DNA from: Fomes fomentarius
Lineage: Eukaryota > Basidiomycota > Agaricomycetes > Polyporales > Polyporaceae
NCBI GenBank assembly: GCA_022606135.1
Contig: JABYQN010000012.1
Span: 992,001-1,056,000, forward strand
Length of the DNA: 64,000 nt
Direction: 5' to 3'
Shown here: in pieces, positions 23,105-35,240 of the stretch
Numbering within the stretch: the first letter of the stretch is position 1
Layout of the letters: every line of letters begins with the position of its first letter
Made by a program: the position numbers and the translations under genes
Notes under the pieces: model-generated
The model's database searches: none
Told to the model about the DNA's origin: nothing
Seen by the model: the letters and a program-made list of their open reading frames with translations, nothing else

Positions 23105-24300
23105 GTGATCATTCAACTTACTCGGGCGCTGTTCTCACTGAGTTCTGCGAACCTATCCAAGCTCGCTCCACTATCATCCTATCATTCCAGATCGATTGTC
23201 AGCGGTGAAATGCCGCCAAAGAGGGACACAGCGCCGAGGAACCGAATATGGACCATCCCTTGTTCGCCCGCCAAAGAGCTCACAACGCCCGCCGCCGGAC
23301 TGATCCCAGCCTCTGACACTGGAATGGTGCCAACCTCCGCCTGACAGATCCCAACCTCCTCAATATAAAACCAGAGCCAGTTGGCATACTGCTCTTCCTT
23401 CAGTACCACCATGTCCGCTCCCCTCTACAAGGTTCTCAGACACACGCCTATACGGTAGCTAGAGCTAGAGGGTGAAGACATGGTGCACCTCACCCAGTCC
23501 GTCCTCGTTTCTCAGGTGAGCTCTTATTTGATGTTCACTCTCTCTCACTGCTGACATGGGTAATTTGAACAGAGGGCTGTCCCTGTACGATGTGGCAGTT
23601 GCCGAAACCAAGTCCTCGTCCTCTCTAGGCGGGAACAACGGCGTGCACGGTTTCACATACCCCATCACCACCTACCCCTCATGATGCACGTCTTATAGCA
23701 TGGCTGGCGCTCATACCACGTACGTCTCATATTTCCTGCGCGCTCCCCACCTTGCCTCAGACCGCCACCTTCCAGTACCACGAGCATGCTCACAACGGCC
23801 AGCCGCCCCGTCGGTGTATAAGCCCACCTGGTGGCATCCGATGTTCGCGTCGCGTACCGCTCAGGCTCCTGCCGCTCCCAGTAAGCCGTACCAAATGGAC
23901 GCAGGGAGAGAGGTAGATGAGTCAACGCCTTTCCGGTAAAGTAACCTGTCGGGGATGGGTGACTCGGACTGTGCGGAGGGTGCGCGCCGCATTGCAAGGC
24001 TGAATCTCCCTAGGGTGAGTTGAAGTTGTCGCTATACATGGATGTCGCAGAAGCTAACTTATCACACACAGTTTGCGCCGGCATTGAACGTCGTCCACCT
24101 CGACCACATGAATCCTGGACAGAGGTACGTCATACTATATGCATGAGTGGCTGACAACGTTCCTTCTGTGCAGTACAGTGAGTATGAGCATGGACGTAGA
24201 TTAGTGTATGTACCTTGTAGCTTTGTAGATGTAGTCGTATAATATACAATTTGATCGTATGTCTTGAGCGCACACGGGGCGTTCACATCACTCCACTGAA
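23105..24300 (+). repeat. R repeat, copy c
   Basis: A full R unit with a TATA box at 23364-23371 and the same splice-like landmarks as the other copies. It points towards, and ends convergent with, the broken chitinase that follows. Confidence 0.85.
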
Positions 24301-24499
24301 GAGATCCGAGTCACTTATAACGAAGAACTTCGTTACTCGGAACACTGATCCTGCTGACACAAGCCTCGTCGTCGTCATCAAGATTCGTACAAACTACCGC
24401 TACCAAGATGCTCATGTGCATGCATACTTCAGGAGAAAAGGAAAGAAAATCTGAAACCTGCCCGTGTCGTCGTTCTGGGTATATGCGTCGCATGCTCGA

Positions 24500-25540
24500 G
24501 CTTACTCATGCGAAGAAAGAGGTTCCCTTGACGGCCTGGATCCACTGCGAGTTCGCGTTCGGGAACTGGAAGGACATCACGCCCGCGTTCCAGCCCTTGG
24601 CCACCGCCTGCTGGATGCACCCGCCGAGCGTCGTGGGGTCGATGAGGCCGCCGTTGATCGAGTCGCCTTCCCCGCCAGGTTTGCCGATGACGAGCTTCTG
24701 GAGGTCAATCCCCGACTGCTGAATCCCAAACACGGATGAGCCGCCGGTGTTCAGCAGGGTGTCGCAGTCGTTGCTCCCTCGTGATGACCTGCAATACGCG
24801 TACGCGGTCAATCAGGTCACCGACGTTCTTGTCAACAGTAAGGTACCATCTGGGCAGAAACCGGACAGCAATCCGGTATTCGTCCGCACCGATACACCCG
24901 ACCCTAGTCCTAGTGGGCGGACGTACGGGCGTGGGGAGGATGAACTGTCCCTGCGGACGCTGCTGCCTCAGCGTCTCAGTGAACGTCGTGAGCCGCTGCT
25001 CACTGACGCCGCTCTGATGCAGCATGAGCACAATGTCCTCGTAGTCAACGTCGATGCCGTCGAGGTCGGTATTGAGCACGGGCCGCGTGTCATCGCGTTC
25101 GAGATCGCAGCGCGGTCTATGCCTTGCGTCGTTGGGCAGTCTGCTGCTTCCGCTTCGTCGCGTCCAGCCGCCTCAACCCCGACGGCGGGCTCGATCACTC
25201 AAGAGCAGGAAAGCCGCATTACTGGCCAATGATCCTCTCGTCGTCGGTGTCTGTGAGCTTCGAGTTGAGGGTGACCACAAATTACAATGGATAACTCGGG
25301 AGAGATGTTCCACAACTTGGTTGAAGCCCTGGTCGAGCGTAGGAAGGACGTCGAGGCCGACGAAGCGGTTGACCGCTGTAGACGACCGAACATGGAACCA
25401 TTGCGGGACCACGCCGTGGGCGGGGGTGAGAGGGACGGGGAAGGATACACCAGCGGCTGCCAGAGCCAAACACAGGATGAAGAGACGCTAGCAGCGGTGA
25501 AGATTCTGTCTGCTTCATGGACGCACTCCATACCTACTTT
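24500..25540 (-). pseudogene. GH18 chitinase pseudogene, left inner arm
   Basis: A broken copy of the gene at 31506. Recognisable parts on the minus strand: a degenerate N-terminus (AAAGVSFPVPLTPAHGVV, LDQGFNQVV), the catalytic-motif exon with TDLDGIDVDYED and LMLHQSGVSEQRLTTF, and the C-terminal exon (NTGGSSVFGIQQSGIDL, GGCIQQAVAKGWNAGV). Between the N-terminal part and the catalytic motif the frame is scrambled, and the short exon encoding YNIQFYN is missing. It cannot make a normal enzyme. Confidence 0.85.
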
Positions 25541-26365
25541 ACATAATCATAGGTTATCCTATCTGCAGGAAGAGACTGTTCGGGTTTGCGTGGGCCGCTG
25601 TCGGGCACGGTATTTACCTTAGCGAGTAGCTAGTACTTACACCAGTGCATCACGTTAGCCATGCTTACAGGTAAAGACGGCATCGTTTTTTTTCTCTGTT
25701 CAAAACGCGTTTTGGATGCATTGGCAGTCGCATAGCCGCACGAGACCGTCAGCGCAGGTATGAAAGTGATGGCACTGACATTTAGGCAAAGGTAGAGATA
25801 TTGGAACGCCCCTACTTACAATATCATCGAATTCGACATATTACCGGTAGAGTATTCGCGCCTCATGTGCGGAGTCTAGGGATAATGAAGCAACAAGATA
25901 TCAGATCGTTCAGCGACAGCGACAGTATTCTTTCTGACCTCGCGGTGACCTAGCGGGGGTGGGGGGCACTGTAACACATTCTCAGTTGGCGGACGGTATA
26001 GGTGACAGCTCGGTGGGATCAAACTAGCAACACGATGAACATAGGCCTGTCGATCAGCCGCCATATTCGGGCTATAAGCTCGGCGCACAGCGCCGTATTG
26101 CTCATCTCTGTTCAGTGAGGTATTCTCAGCATTCTGAAGTACCCATATAATTACAATGATGCGCTTACCATAGCGCAGCGGTGGTGCACACCGCCAAAAC
26201 CACCCTCATAACCGGAAACTGCATAAATTAACGAGAGCGATGTACATGGCGAGGTCCCGTATGCGACATTACAGGTTCCAAGGCGTGAACGTACATCAAG
26301 GCAGTGCCAAAATCCAAGATCGTCAACGATTCCGGAAGCATTGAACAGAATCAGAAGCTAGCTCA
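25541..26365. other. intergenic, nothing supported
   Basis: AT-rich 3' flank of BAP31 and the edge of the inner arm. No gene, RNA or known repeat recognised. Confidence 0.45.
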
Positions 26366-27255
26366 TCAGTCCCTGCGCTTGTCAGAGATGTTGCCCGTCT
26401 TGGCGTTGAACTCGGTGGCGAGGCGGTCGTACTCCTTTGCGTTCTGCTGAGCCTGCTTCTTCACAACGTCTATACATATGACGTCAGTGTACGTGACAGG
26501 GTGCAGAATGAGGCAGAACGTACCGTAGTCCTTCGCCTTCGCCTCTGCGATCGCGAGCTTTTTCTTGAGGTCCTCGATCTGCTTGGTCTGGTCACCGCCG
26601 ACGGACTTTCCGGTCTAGAAGCACATTCAATGAGCTCGTGAACTGTGGCGCGAGCGCGCGAATCAATACGTACCGAGCTCTTGAGCTTGGCATATTCCTC
26701 CTGGGTGTGGATGAGGTCGAGGACGATGTAGAACGTGCGCGTAAGGACAAGAGAGAGGAAGAGGCAGAAGCCCGTGAGATACGTATTGCGTTGTGCGCTG
26801 TAAGTTGGCCTGTCAGTGCGTGAACCAACAGCCTGCACGCAGTGATGACGTACTAAAACTTGCGCGCGGCCGTGTTAGTCTCCGTACGAACGTCCTGCGC
26901 CCCGGTTCCTGTCGACTTGGCGAGATCCACCTCTGCTGTTACCCTCCACATTCGCTGTACCGCGTCGAGAAACAAGATGCCGACAAATCTGCGTCGTGTG
27001 AGATGGTTGAATATGGCGGATAGGACGCAGGGACATACATGAATGCTATCTTTACGCCATATGCGAGCTTGGCAACAAGAGGGCTTTCAGAGAGGAAGCG
27101 GAACAGCTTCTTGCGGATTGTGTGGGGAAGGGGGAAGACGATTAGGCAGAAGGTGGCCATCTCAGCCACGAGGAGGAGGAAGGTGAGGGTGTAGCTGGGT
27201 CATTGTTAGGGACACCTTGCGGTGCATGCGAGCGCAGCACTTACTATACGGTCAT
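26366..27255 (-). CDS. BAP31/Yet-family ER membrane protein
   Basis: Six exons on the minus strand (27255-27245, 27194-27039, 26988-26854, 26797-26674, 26614-26524, 26469-26366) join to 206 residues with consistent phases. The N-terminal half has three hydrophobic segments: YYTLTFLLLVAEMATF, then KIAFIFVGILFLDAVQ after HTIRKKLFRFLSESP, then YLTGFCLFLSLVLTRTFY. The C-terminal half is a coiled coil (KQIEDLKKKLAIAEAKAKD) ending in NISDKRRD. This is the plan of B-cell receptor-associated protein 31 and yeast Yet1/Yet3, ER proteins acting in export and quality control of membrane proteins. The first exon codes for little more than MTVY. The start lies 296 bases from the divergent UBP6 start, suggesting a shared promoter region. 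Confidence 0.95.
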
Positions 27256-27550
27256 CGTGAATGAGTGGGAGTAGGTAGAGGGCAACTGGAAGGTGGTCGT
27301 CTGGGGAGGAGAATAAGAGGCGTCCAGTGACCGCGCCGCAGCGAGGGACACTTGGCGCCAAACGTGAACACGTCGCCCGACACGACGTCACTGCACGGTC
27401 TGCACCCCCGCGCCGGGCTCCCGGGCTCTCGGCACTCCCCGGACACAGATTTGTCATCGAGATCTCCCTTTGGACGGGGTGCGCGTACGCGTCGAGGAGC
27501 CACACTTCTCTTCTCTCTTGCCTATCTATTCCACCATCCCCACAGCAGCC
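27256..27550. promoter_or_regulatory. shared divergent promoter region of BAP31 and UBP6
   Basis: 295 bases separate the two starts. GC-rich, with no clear TATA box, and CT-rich close to the UBP6 start (CTCTTCTCTCTTGCC), as in fungal housekeeping promoters. Inferred from gene positions only. Confidence 0.5.
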
Positions 27551-29861
27551 ATGGCACCCCTCGCAGTCAAAATCAAGCACGCAGGAAAGGTTCACGATGT
27601 CCAGCTTGACCCCGATCTTCCCCCGGCCGTCTTCAAAGACTCAATATACCAGGTTACCGGTGTGCCGCCGGATAGGATGAAGGTCATGATCAAGGGCGGT
27701 ATGCTCAAGGTGCGCGGTTACTTTGTCAGATGTGAACGCGTACACCGAGCTCATGCATATGTATGCGCGTAGGATGACACCGATTGGCGCAAAGTTGCAC
27801 CTAAAGCGGTTGGTCTGGATTCCAGAATTGCATACATCAGGGAGGTTGATTGCTTCTTCGCGAGTAGGGACAAACATTCATGGTGATCGGCGCCGCTGGA
27901 GAGCTTCCAAAGCCTCCGTCAACTCCAATTCAATTCCTCGAAGGTCGGTAGCGATAGTTCTGTGTGCAAGCGAGCGTGCAAACATTTATTCGCCTACTGT
28001 AGACATGGACGATACCTCTCTTGCACAGGCAGTGAGTTCATTTTTCCCTTCCTGGCATCATTGACCAAGTCATGAGGATGGTTTTCTCCTTTAGCTCTCT
28101 TTGCCTGTTGGACTTGTCAACTTGGGGAACACTTGCTACATGAACGCCACCCTCCAAGCCATGCGTGCTATTCCGGAACTGCAGACCGCCCTCCAAACGT
28201 CTGTTTGACACACTCATCATCGCCTTCACTCCACTTACACACCTTCCATAGTTCCGCCCCTCTTGGGCTCCCCATAGCACTACGGAATCTCTATAGCGAT
28301 ATGAGTAAAACCACGGATGGTGTGACGCCTTCCGCCTTCCTGGCCGCTCTCCGACATGCGTACCCGCAATTCGCTGAATTGTCCCGTGCGGGAGGCTTGA
28401 AGGCGCTCATGGGTGGCGGCTATGCGCAACAGGGTACGTAGTCCCTCATTATTGTATGTGCCACGGACCCTGAAACATCATCGTGCCCCAGATGCGGAAG
28501 AGTGTTGGGTACAATTGACAAACTCGTTGAAGGATGTCCCAGGACTCTCAGGAACATCGTCAGGATCGTCATCCAATGCAAAATTCGTGGATCAATTCAT
28601 GACAGGCGAGCTGCGAAGAGTGTAAGTTACAACGTATGACTTTCGAGAATTCTTGCTGACTTCGTGTGACCAGACTCAAGTGCACTGAGGCACCAGAAGA
28701 GCCTGAGTCCGTCGCGTTCGAAAAGGTCCTCAAAGTCTCATGTAACATCTCGAACGCCGTCAATTACATGCAGCAAGGGATCATGGAGGTGAGTCCCAAA
28801 TAACCCTCCAGTCAGCATGTAATCTTTGCTGAAGGTCAACTTCAGGCCCTCGACGGCACGATCGAAAAGCAGTCGCCCATCCTCGGTCGCGAAGCGGTCT
28901 ACAGCTCGACACAACGTCTCTCGCGTCTACCTTCGTACCTGACTGTACACATGGTCCGCTTCGCCTGGAAACGTGATATCAACAAGAAGGCGAAAATCAT
29001 GGTGTGTGTCTATCCAGAATAAATAGTGATGATGCCACACTCAATGTGCGCCCCATGAACGCAGAGGAGAGTCAAGTTCCCGACGGAATACGATGCACTC
29101 GAGATCGCGACGCCGGAGCTGCGCGAGAAGCTGCTCCCGATCAGCAGGAAGCTGCTAGAATTCGAGAAGGAACGCGCCGAGCGCCGCAAAGTCCGGAAAC
29201 GTACCAAGGTCGCCGCGCAGTCCAGCACTGCGAAGGACAAGGAGGGCGACGTGCAGATGGCCGATGCCTCCAGCGCGCCTGCCACTGCTGCCCCCGCTGT
29301 AACTGCATCTACGTCCCCAGGGGACTCTGCACCGGCAGCCAGTGCTGGGGAGGGCGCCGCCGCCGTTACGGAGACGGAGAAGGGGAAAGGGAAGGATGTC
29401 GCGGGCGTGGAGCTCGAGGACGAGAGCGTGTATCGGGAAAGGGAGGGGAAGGAGCTCGAGACGCTCCTTCCGCCGGAGATCAAAAGTGATGTGGGGAGCA
29501 GTACGACGGGGCAGTACGAACTTGTCGGTGAGTCTCCCCTCCTTCCTTCCATCCTTCCTTCTGTCTTCCTCCCGCGCTCCTGTCTGGTCTGGATTCTCAC
29601 CCACGGCGCGGCCGTCAAACAGCAATCGTCACACACAAGGGCGCCGAGGCGGACGCGGGGCACTACATCGGCTTCGTGAAGAAGCGTGCCCTGCACGGCG
29701 CCTCGGGCCGACCGGCGCTGGACGAGGACGACGAGGATTGGTACAAGTTTGACGACGAGAAGGTGTCGATTTTCCCCCAGGAGAAGCTCGAGACGCTCTC
29801 CGGTGGCGGGCAGGACGCATCCGCGTACGTGCTGCTGTATAGGAGCCGTCCGCTGGTGTGA
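27551..29861 (+). CDS. UBP6: UBP6/USP14 proteasome-associated deubiquitinase
   Basis: Eleven exons (27551-27709, 27773-27808, 27868-27943, 28003-28031, 28095-28198, 28252-28433, 28492-28621, 28674-28788, 28846-29001, 29065-29527, 29623-29861) join in frame to 562 residues. Residues 1-78 form the N-terminal ubiquitin-like domain (VKIKHAGKVHDVQLD, MIKGGMLKDDTDW) that docks on the proteasome. The USP domain follows: Cys box GLVNLGNTCYMNATLQ with catalytic Cys114, His box AGHYIGF with His497, and YKFDDEKVS with the likely third residue Asp527. An Ala/Glu/Lys-rich insert (about residues 380-450) lies inside the catalytic domain. The enzyme trims ubiquitin chains from substrates at the 26S proteasome. 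No lesion was seen. Confidence 0.96.
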
Positions 29862-30188
29862 GTGGGCGGTGTTGCAATTCAATGAGAGGACTCGGGCGCT
29901 GTGTATAAATATGATAAACGTTGTAGACAGGTAGCTGTATGACAATGACGACGATGAAGTGACTGTGATTGCTCTCTACCCTGGTTTGCGCTCGATGTGA
30001 GTTCATGACATCAATCGACCAACCCACCGCGCTGTCAAGGACGCTTTGTTCTGCGCGGTACATCCTGATTGATACTGACTGGCATTAACATTGGCTCAGC
30101 CTGGCAGTCGACGTGGATGGAACCGGTTGATACAAAAAGAGCCTCAGAGAGCTTAGGCAAGGAGGAAAAGTGAAAAGGCAAAACATAT
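29862..30188. other. intergenic between UBP6 and the tRNA
   Basis: This is the UBP6 3' flank. On the minus strand it begins with the tRNA's T-rich terminator. Nothing else recognised. Confidence 0.5.
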
Positions 30189-30279
30189 TGAACCCTACCC
30201 GATTTGAACGGATGACCTTGAGGATTTCCCAGAAAGCGACAAACTGGAATCTCACGCGCTACCGCTGCGCCAAGGGTTC
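30189..30279 (-). tRNA. tRNA-Trp (CCA) with intron
   Basis: The minus strand folds as a tRNA. Acceptor stem GAACCCT pairs with AGGGTTC with discriminator A; D stem GCGC/GCGC encloses AGCGGTA; T arm ATCCG-TTCAAAT-CGGGT. The anticodon loop reads TTCCAG, giving CCA (Trp). About 19 bases follow that must be an intron, because CTGGGAA inside it can pair with TTCCAG, the usual anticodon-intron helix of tRNA precursors. One anticodon-stem pair (A31 with C39) is mismatched in my fold. A TTTT Pol III terminator lies about 10 bases downstream. Confidence 0.85.
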
Positions 30280-31375
30280 TTGTAAAACCACTCAGTGCGG
30301 TTGCTTATGTCAAGTGTATCTTCTCGATCCATTCCTCTCCTAGAGAATTCAGAACTTCCATGATCATCCATTCGTGATGAATGCAAAACTCCTCCATCTC
30401 ACTCACCGAATATGGTGGAACTTGGTATCGGTCATGGTCGCGCTCTCTGTCCGATGTGTCAGTGCCAACTCGGGGAGTACTAGTAATCAACCTGATTCAA
30501 CAATCCGCGAAGGTTGCCAACCCTGTTCAATCTCGTGCCACGGCACCGTACCACCTCACGGTAAGTACGTCATTGCAGCCAACTTAGTGTATTGTATCGA
30601 GCATATCAAGCTATCATCCCTTGACACATTCATGTATTTCGGACTGCATGACTTGGACCTGAGTGTGAAACGGGCAGACCGGTGTTTTTCGTCTTGCCAG
30701 CCTTGTGCTACCGAGCTGTCAACTGTGATACCCCCCGGCCAAGGACGCGCCTCGATGGTCTCCTCAGCCAGCTCATGATGCAACGCTCGTCTTACAACAG
30801 ATCCGAAGCTATTTCGGTAGTAGAATATCGTTGATATCCGTGGTTCGCCGCTCGCAGTGACCGGCGGGTAGCATTATAGCGTCTGCTTGTTGCAGAACAG
30901 TGGTGAGTGATCGGATATCTGTTGTTTGGGTTATTTCCCGACTCTGCGTGCAGGGCGAGGCGCGGACACATCATCGGGAATATATCGACTTCGATGATGT
31001 TTAGGAGCGTTCCGACATCCTCACCTACGCCCACTGTCAGTCCCTGAGCGTACCTGTACTGATGCATCTTCATCTAGCAGATTCGACTAGTATTGTGCTT
31101 GTGTCATCGGACAGCAACGCGGTTACTGGTGCATCTTGAAGTGCGTCTTCTAGGGTTTACAACGATGCCATCTGCATCTAGAAATTTGACATGCGGTTTA
31201 GGAAGTTACTCATCACACCGGAGGCCAACGCAACAAATTGACGCACTGGCACTAACCGTTCGCGCATGTGCTCGGTATTGCGCCCCACCGAATACCGACG
31301 AGTGTCTTTCCGAAGATAGCACGACACGGTCTGATACAATCCTTACTCCCGGCGTCCCTCTACGCGACGCTGAGG
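30280..31375. other. intergenic, nothing supported
   Basis: About 1.1 kb with only chance-sized open frames. It ends at the promoter of the GH18 copy. Confidence 0.45.
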
Positions 31376-31384
31376 TATATATAA
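31376..31384 (+). promoter_or_regulatory. TATA box of the GH18 gene copy
   Basis: TATATATAA, 122 bases upstream of the GH18 start and followed by CT-rich sequence (CTTCGTCTTCTCTTCTCCCT), a strong fungal promoter layout. The coding region behind it carries nonsense mutations, so the promoter has outlived the gene. Confidence 0.65.
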
Positions 31385-31505
31385 CATGTCCATGAAGCAG
31401 ACAGAATCCCCATCCGCTAGCGGCCTTCGTCTTCTCTTCTCCCTCTCCTTCATTCATTCATACTTTCCTCCCTCTGGTTAGGGAGTTTTCGCTTCTACTT
31501 TCAAG

Positions 31506-32712
31506 ATGTTCACTCCGTCGTTCTCGCGTCTCTTCACCCTCTGCTCAGCTCTGGCAGCCGCGGGCGTGTCCTTCGCGTCACCCCTCACCCCCCGCGGCGT
31601 TATCCCGAAAGGTCCCAAGTTCGTCGTCTACAGCGATCTCCTTGTCGGCGCGGACGTTCTCCCGCCACTTGACCAGATCCAGGGCTTCAACGTCGTGTAG
31701 GTGTTCTCATGCACCTACTCTCATTGCCCGCACCTTCCTGATCCTTCAACTCACATCTAGGAACCTGGCCTTCCTGCTTACGACTGGCCCGCAGGATCAA
31801 GTCAAGGCATGAGCGAACCTGGACGCGACGAAGCGCAAACAGCTTAAACAACAGTACAACGACCAAGGCGTGTCAATCGTCGCCTCAGCGTTTGGTGAGA
31901 CCGACCTCCCGACGACGAACGGCGAAGACCCCGTTGGGCTCGCGAATACGATGGCGCAGTTTGTGCTCAACACCGACCTCGACGGCATCGACGTCGACTA
32001 TGAAGAGATTGAGCTCGTGCTGCATCAGAGCGGCGTCGCTGAGCAGTGGCTCACGACGTTCACCCAGACGCTGAGGCAGACGCTCCCAAAGGGGCAGTTC
32101 ATCCTCTCTCACGCCCGTACGTCCGCACATTACTACTAGTACTAGGGTCGGGTAAATCGGCGCTGATGACTGATCGATCCTTGTAGCGGTCGGCCCTTGA
32201 TTCCTACCCGGTTTCTGCCCTGGGGGATGCTACCTTACCGTCGACAAGAACGTCGGTGAGCTGATTGACTACGTACGTGTATCGAAGGTCATCACGAGGG
32301 CGCAATCGCTGACTCTTTGCTCTGCTCTTTTCCGCGCGATGCAGTACAACATCCAGTTCTACAACCGTGCGTCCCTCTTCCACAAGCCCTTTCGGGCTCA
32401 TCGACTGACGTTTCGGCACATGACACAGAGGACCCCAGCCCGGGCTACAACGACTGCGACACCCTGCTGAACACCGGCGGCTCGTCGGTGTTCGGGATCC
32501 AGCAGTCGGGGGTTGACCTTCAGAAGCTCGTCATCGGCAAGCCTGGCTGGGAACACGACGCAAAGGGCAGCCTCATCGACCCCACGACGCTCGGCGGGTG
32601 CATCCAGCAGGCGGTGGCCAAGGGCTGGAACGCGGGCGTGATGTCCTTCCAGTTCCCGAACGCGAACTCGCAGTGGATCCAGGCCGTCAAGGGAACCTCT
32701 TTCTCCGCGTGA
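31506..32712 (+). pseudogene. GH18 chitinase-like gene with two nonsense codons
   Basis: Five exons (31506-31696, 31761-32116, 32187-32272, 32345-32366, 32429-32712) join with correct phases to 313 codons. Signal peptide from MFTPSFSRLF to about SFA. GH18 fold motifs follow: VVYSDLLVG, FNVVNLAFLL, the catalytic motif TDLDGIDVDYEE with its Glu acid, QFILSHAPVGP, CPGGCYLTVDK, YNIQFYNQDP, and GWNAGVMSFQFPNAN. Two TGA codons interrupt it: one after DQVKA before ANLD (TGA at 31810), one after VGP before FLPG (about 32198). Trp is expected at both places in relatives (from memory). Everything else, including splice sites, is intact, so it died recently or is tolerated by readthrough. Substrate would be chitin or a chitin-like glycan. 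Confidence 0.85.
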
Positions 32713-32929
32713 GTAAGCTCGAGCATGCGACGCATATACCCAGAACGACGACACGGGCAGGCTTCAGATTTTCTTTCCTTTTCTCCTGAAGTATGCATGC
32801 ACATGAGCATCTTGGTAGCGGTAGTTTGTACGAACCTTGATGACCACGACGAGGCTTGTGTCAGCAGGATCAGTGTTCCGAGTAACGAAGTTTTTCGTTA
32901 TGAGTGACTCAGTGGAGTGATGTGAACCC

Positions 32930-34080
32930 GCGTGCCATCAAGACATACGATCAAATTGTATATTATCCGACTACATCTACAAAGCTACAAGGTACATACA
33001 CTAATCTACGTCCATGCTCATACTCACTGTACTGCACAGAAGGAACGTTGTCAACCACTTATGCATATGGTATGACGCACCTTTGTCCAGGATTCATGCG
33101 GTCGAGGTCGAGGTCGAGGTCGTTCAATACCGGTGCACACTGTGTATTATAAGTTAACTTCTGCGACATCCATAGCGACAAACAACTCACCCTAGGGAGG
33201 CTCAGCCTTGCAATGCGCCGCGCACCCTCCGCACAGTCCGAGTCACCCATCCCCGACAGGTGACTGTACCGGAAAGGCGTTGACTCATCTACCTCTCTCC
33301 CTGCGTCCTTCTGGTACGGCTTACTGGGAGTGGCAGGAGCCTGAGCAGTACGCGACGCGAACGTCGGATGCCACCAGGTGGGCTTATACACGACGGGGCG
33401 GCTGGCTATGATGAGCATGCTCGTGGTACTGGAAGGTGGCGGTCTGAGGCAAGATGGAGAATGCACAGGAAGTATGAGACGTACGTGGTACGAGCGCCAG
33501 CCATGCCCTACGGCGTGCGCGATGAGGGGAGGTGGTGATGGGGTATATGGAACCGTGCACGCCGTTGTTCCCGCCTAGAGAGGACGAGGACATCGTACAG
33601 GACAACCCTCTGTTCAAATTACCCATGTCAGTAGTGAGAGAGAGTGAACATCAGATAAGAGCTCACCTGAGAAACGAGGATGTCCGCTACAGTCCGTCGC
33701 GAATGAACGAGGACAGACTGGGTGGGGTGCACTGTGTCTTCACCCTCTAGCTCTAGCTACCGTGGAGGCGTGTGTCTGAGAGCCTTGTAGAGGGGAGCGG
33801 ACATTGTGGTACTGAAGAAAGAGCAGTACGCCAACTGGCTCTGGTTTTATATTGAGGAGGCTGGGATCTGTCAGGCGGAGGTTGGCACCATTCCAGTGTC
33901 GGAGGCTGGGATCAGTCCGGCGGCGGGCGTTGTGATCTCTTTGGCGGGCGAACAAGGGATGGTCCATATTCGGTTCCTCGGCGCTGTGTCCCTCTTGGTC
34001 ACATTTCACCGCTGGCAATCGATCTGGAATGATAGGATGATAGTGGAGCGAGCTTGGATAGGTTCGCAGAACTGAGTGAG
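32930..34080 (-). repeat. R repeat, copy d
   Basis: A full R unit in minus orientation, TATA box at 33844-33851, ending convergent with the GH18 copy. A short tandem GAGGTC array (33100-33124) is specific to this copy. Confidence 0.85.
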
Positions 34081-34089
34081 AACAGCGCC

Positions 34090-35240
34090 CGAGTAAGTTG
34101 AATGATGACAGATGAGTGAGTTTTCCCTCGTAGTATTCTAGAGATGCAAAATGTAGTAGGTTGGGCTGAGGTCCTGTTAATTCCAGCACAATCATAAGAA
34201 AAACATACGGTTGTCTGGAGAGGACCGTCGACCAGCTAGGGAGGAGGAGCTATCAGTTTCGGCGGGCGCCCGAAGGAGGCTGGGCGATTAATACTCCGTC
34301 ACACTTTGGCTGGCGAACAAGGGGTCCGAGTCCACACTCGGTTCCTCGGTACTGCGTTGTCTTGTCATTTGAGGCTACGTCTGACTCCGAGATGATAGAG
34401 GCCAGCAGGAGAAAAATGTGATTTGTGCGCGGGCACTCGGACTTCGAAGGTGCCACTCGGAGATGAAATGCAGATGGGGCGCGAGCGCCCTTACTACTTG
34501 AGAGCAATCGGAATATGTTCATGGTGGCAGGGATCTTGAGTCGACAAGGAAGTGTCGTGGCTGGAGGCCAGACTCGTCAAGTGGTCGAGTACAAGTTCCA
34601 AGCGCTCAGCGCTCGATTGATCGTGTGGATGGAGATCCGGCGGGCCGCTCAGCGAAACGTCCGGTTCGCGGATTGACAAATCTCCTCTTATGCTCAGGTT
34701 TACAGTGACACCCGTCCCTCACGTCCACAGCTGTATGTCTCACACAACCGCGCACATTCACCCGGCTCGTTGGTGTCAAAACTGCGTGAGGAATCTAGGA
34801 AACCGGCGAGTAGAGTCTGACCTCGCTCATCTTCCCTTCGCACCTAACTTCAAGTTCGCAACATACTATCATAGCTGTCTTAATCTTCTCCATTCCAAGT
34901 GGAGAACAACCGGCCAGCGCTGTTACCCATGCTCCCGGTGGATGGTTGTCCGATCATTCTATACCAGAAGCACAACTTGAGCCGAACTGGTTGTGACCTA
35001 GTTCTGTTGTTCGGCCGCCAAAGGGCTCACGACTTCCAACCCACCGCAGGAGCCGAGACTAGTCAGCCTCCTGGCCATATGGACCATAGCTCTCCGACCC
35101 TCTCTCTTCCCTCAAAACCACCACATCCTCTCCTCTCTCCCTCGAGTCGAGCGCTTTACTGCCCTCACGGCAACGCTCAGCCATCCTTCGTAACTCGAGC
35201 GAGGGTCAAGCCACGCCAAATCTTCTGCGATGGGCTATAG
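34090..35240 (+). repeat. T unit, right copy
   Basis: Partner of the T unit at 22060-23000. The TATA-like sequence of the left copy is changed here to CATATGGACC. It runs directly into R copy e through a GGGTGAGTTGTC donor-like site, suggesting T supplies an alternative 5' part for an R-type transcription unit. Confidence 0.6.

Larger units (their letters stand above)
22050..25540. repeat. inner inverted repeat, left arm
   Basis: It matches about 31480-35270 in reverse complement; paired positions add up to about 57,190-57,231. It contains unit T, R copy c and a broken GH18 chitinase. The arms have diverged noticeably (substitutions, small indels, a TATA box lost in one, different lesions in the two chitinases), so this is an older event than the identical tract of the outer arms. 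Confidence 0.88.

Noticed and set aside
29010..29945. A 311-residue frame antisense to the last UBP6 exons
   Set aside because: UBP6 is clearly coding on the other strand with intact catalytic motifs; the antisense frame is low-complexity Ser-rich sequence.
31506..32712. RIP-type mutation as the cause of the GH18 stop codons
   Set aside because: TGG to TGA changes the last G, a GpG context, not the CpA/TpG context of RIP, and there is no general excess of TpA in the copies.
31506..32712. TGA read as selenocysteine in GH18
   Set aside because: Fungi of this group are not known to insert selenocysteine, the expected residue is Trp and not Cys, and no hairpin element is apparent.
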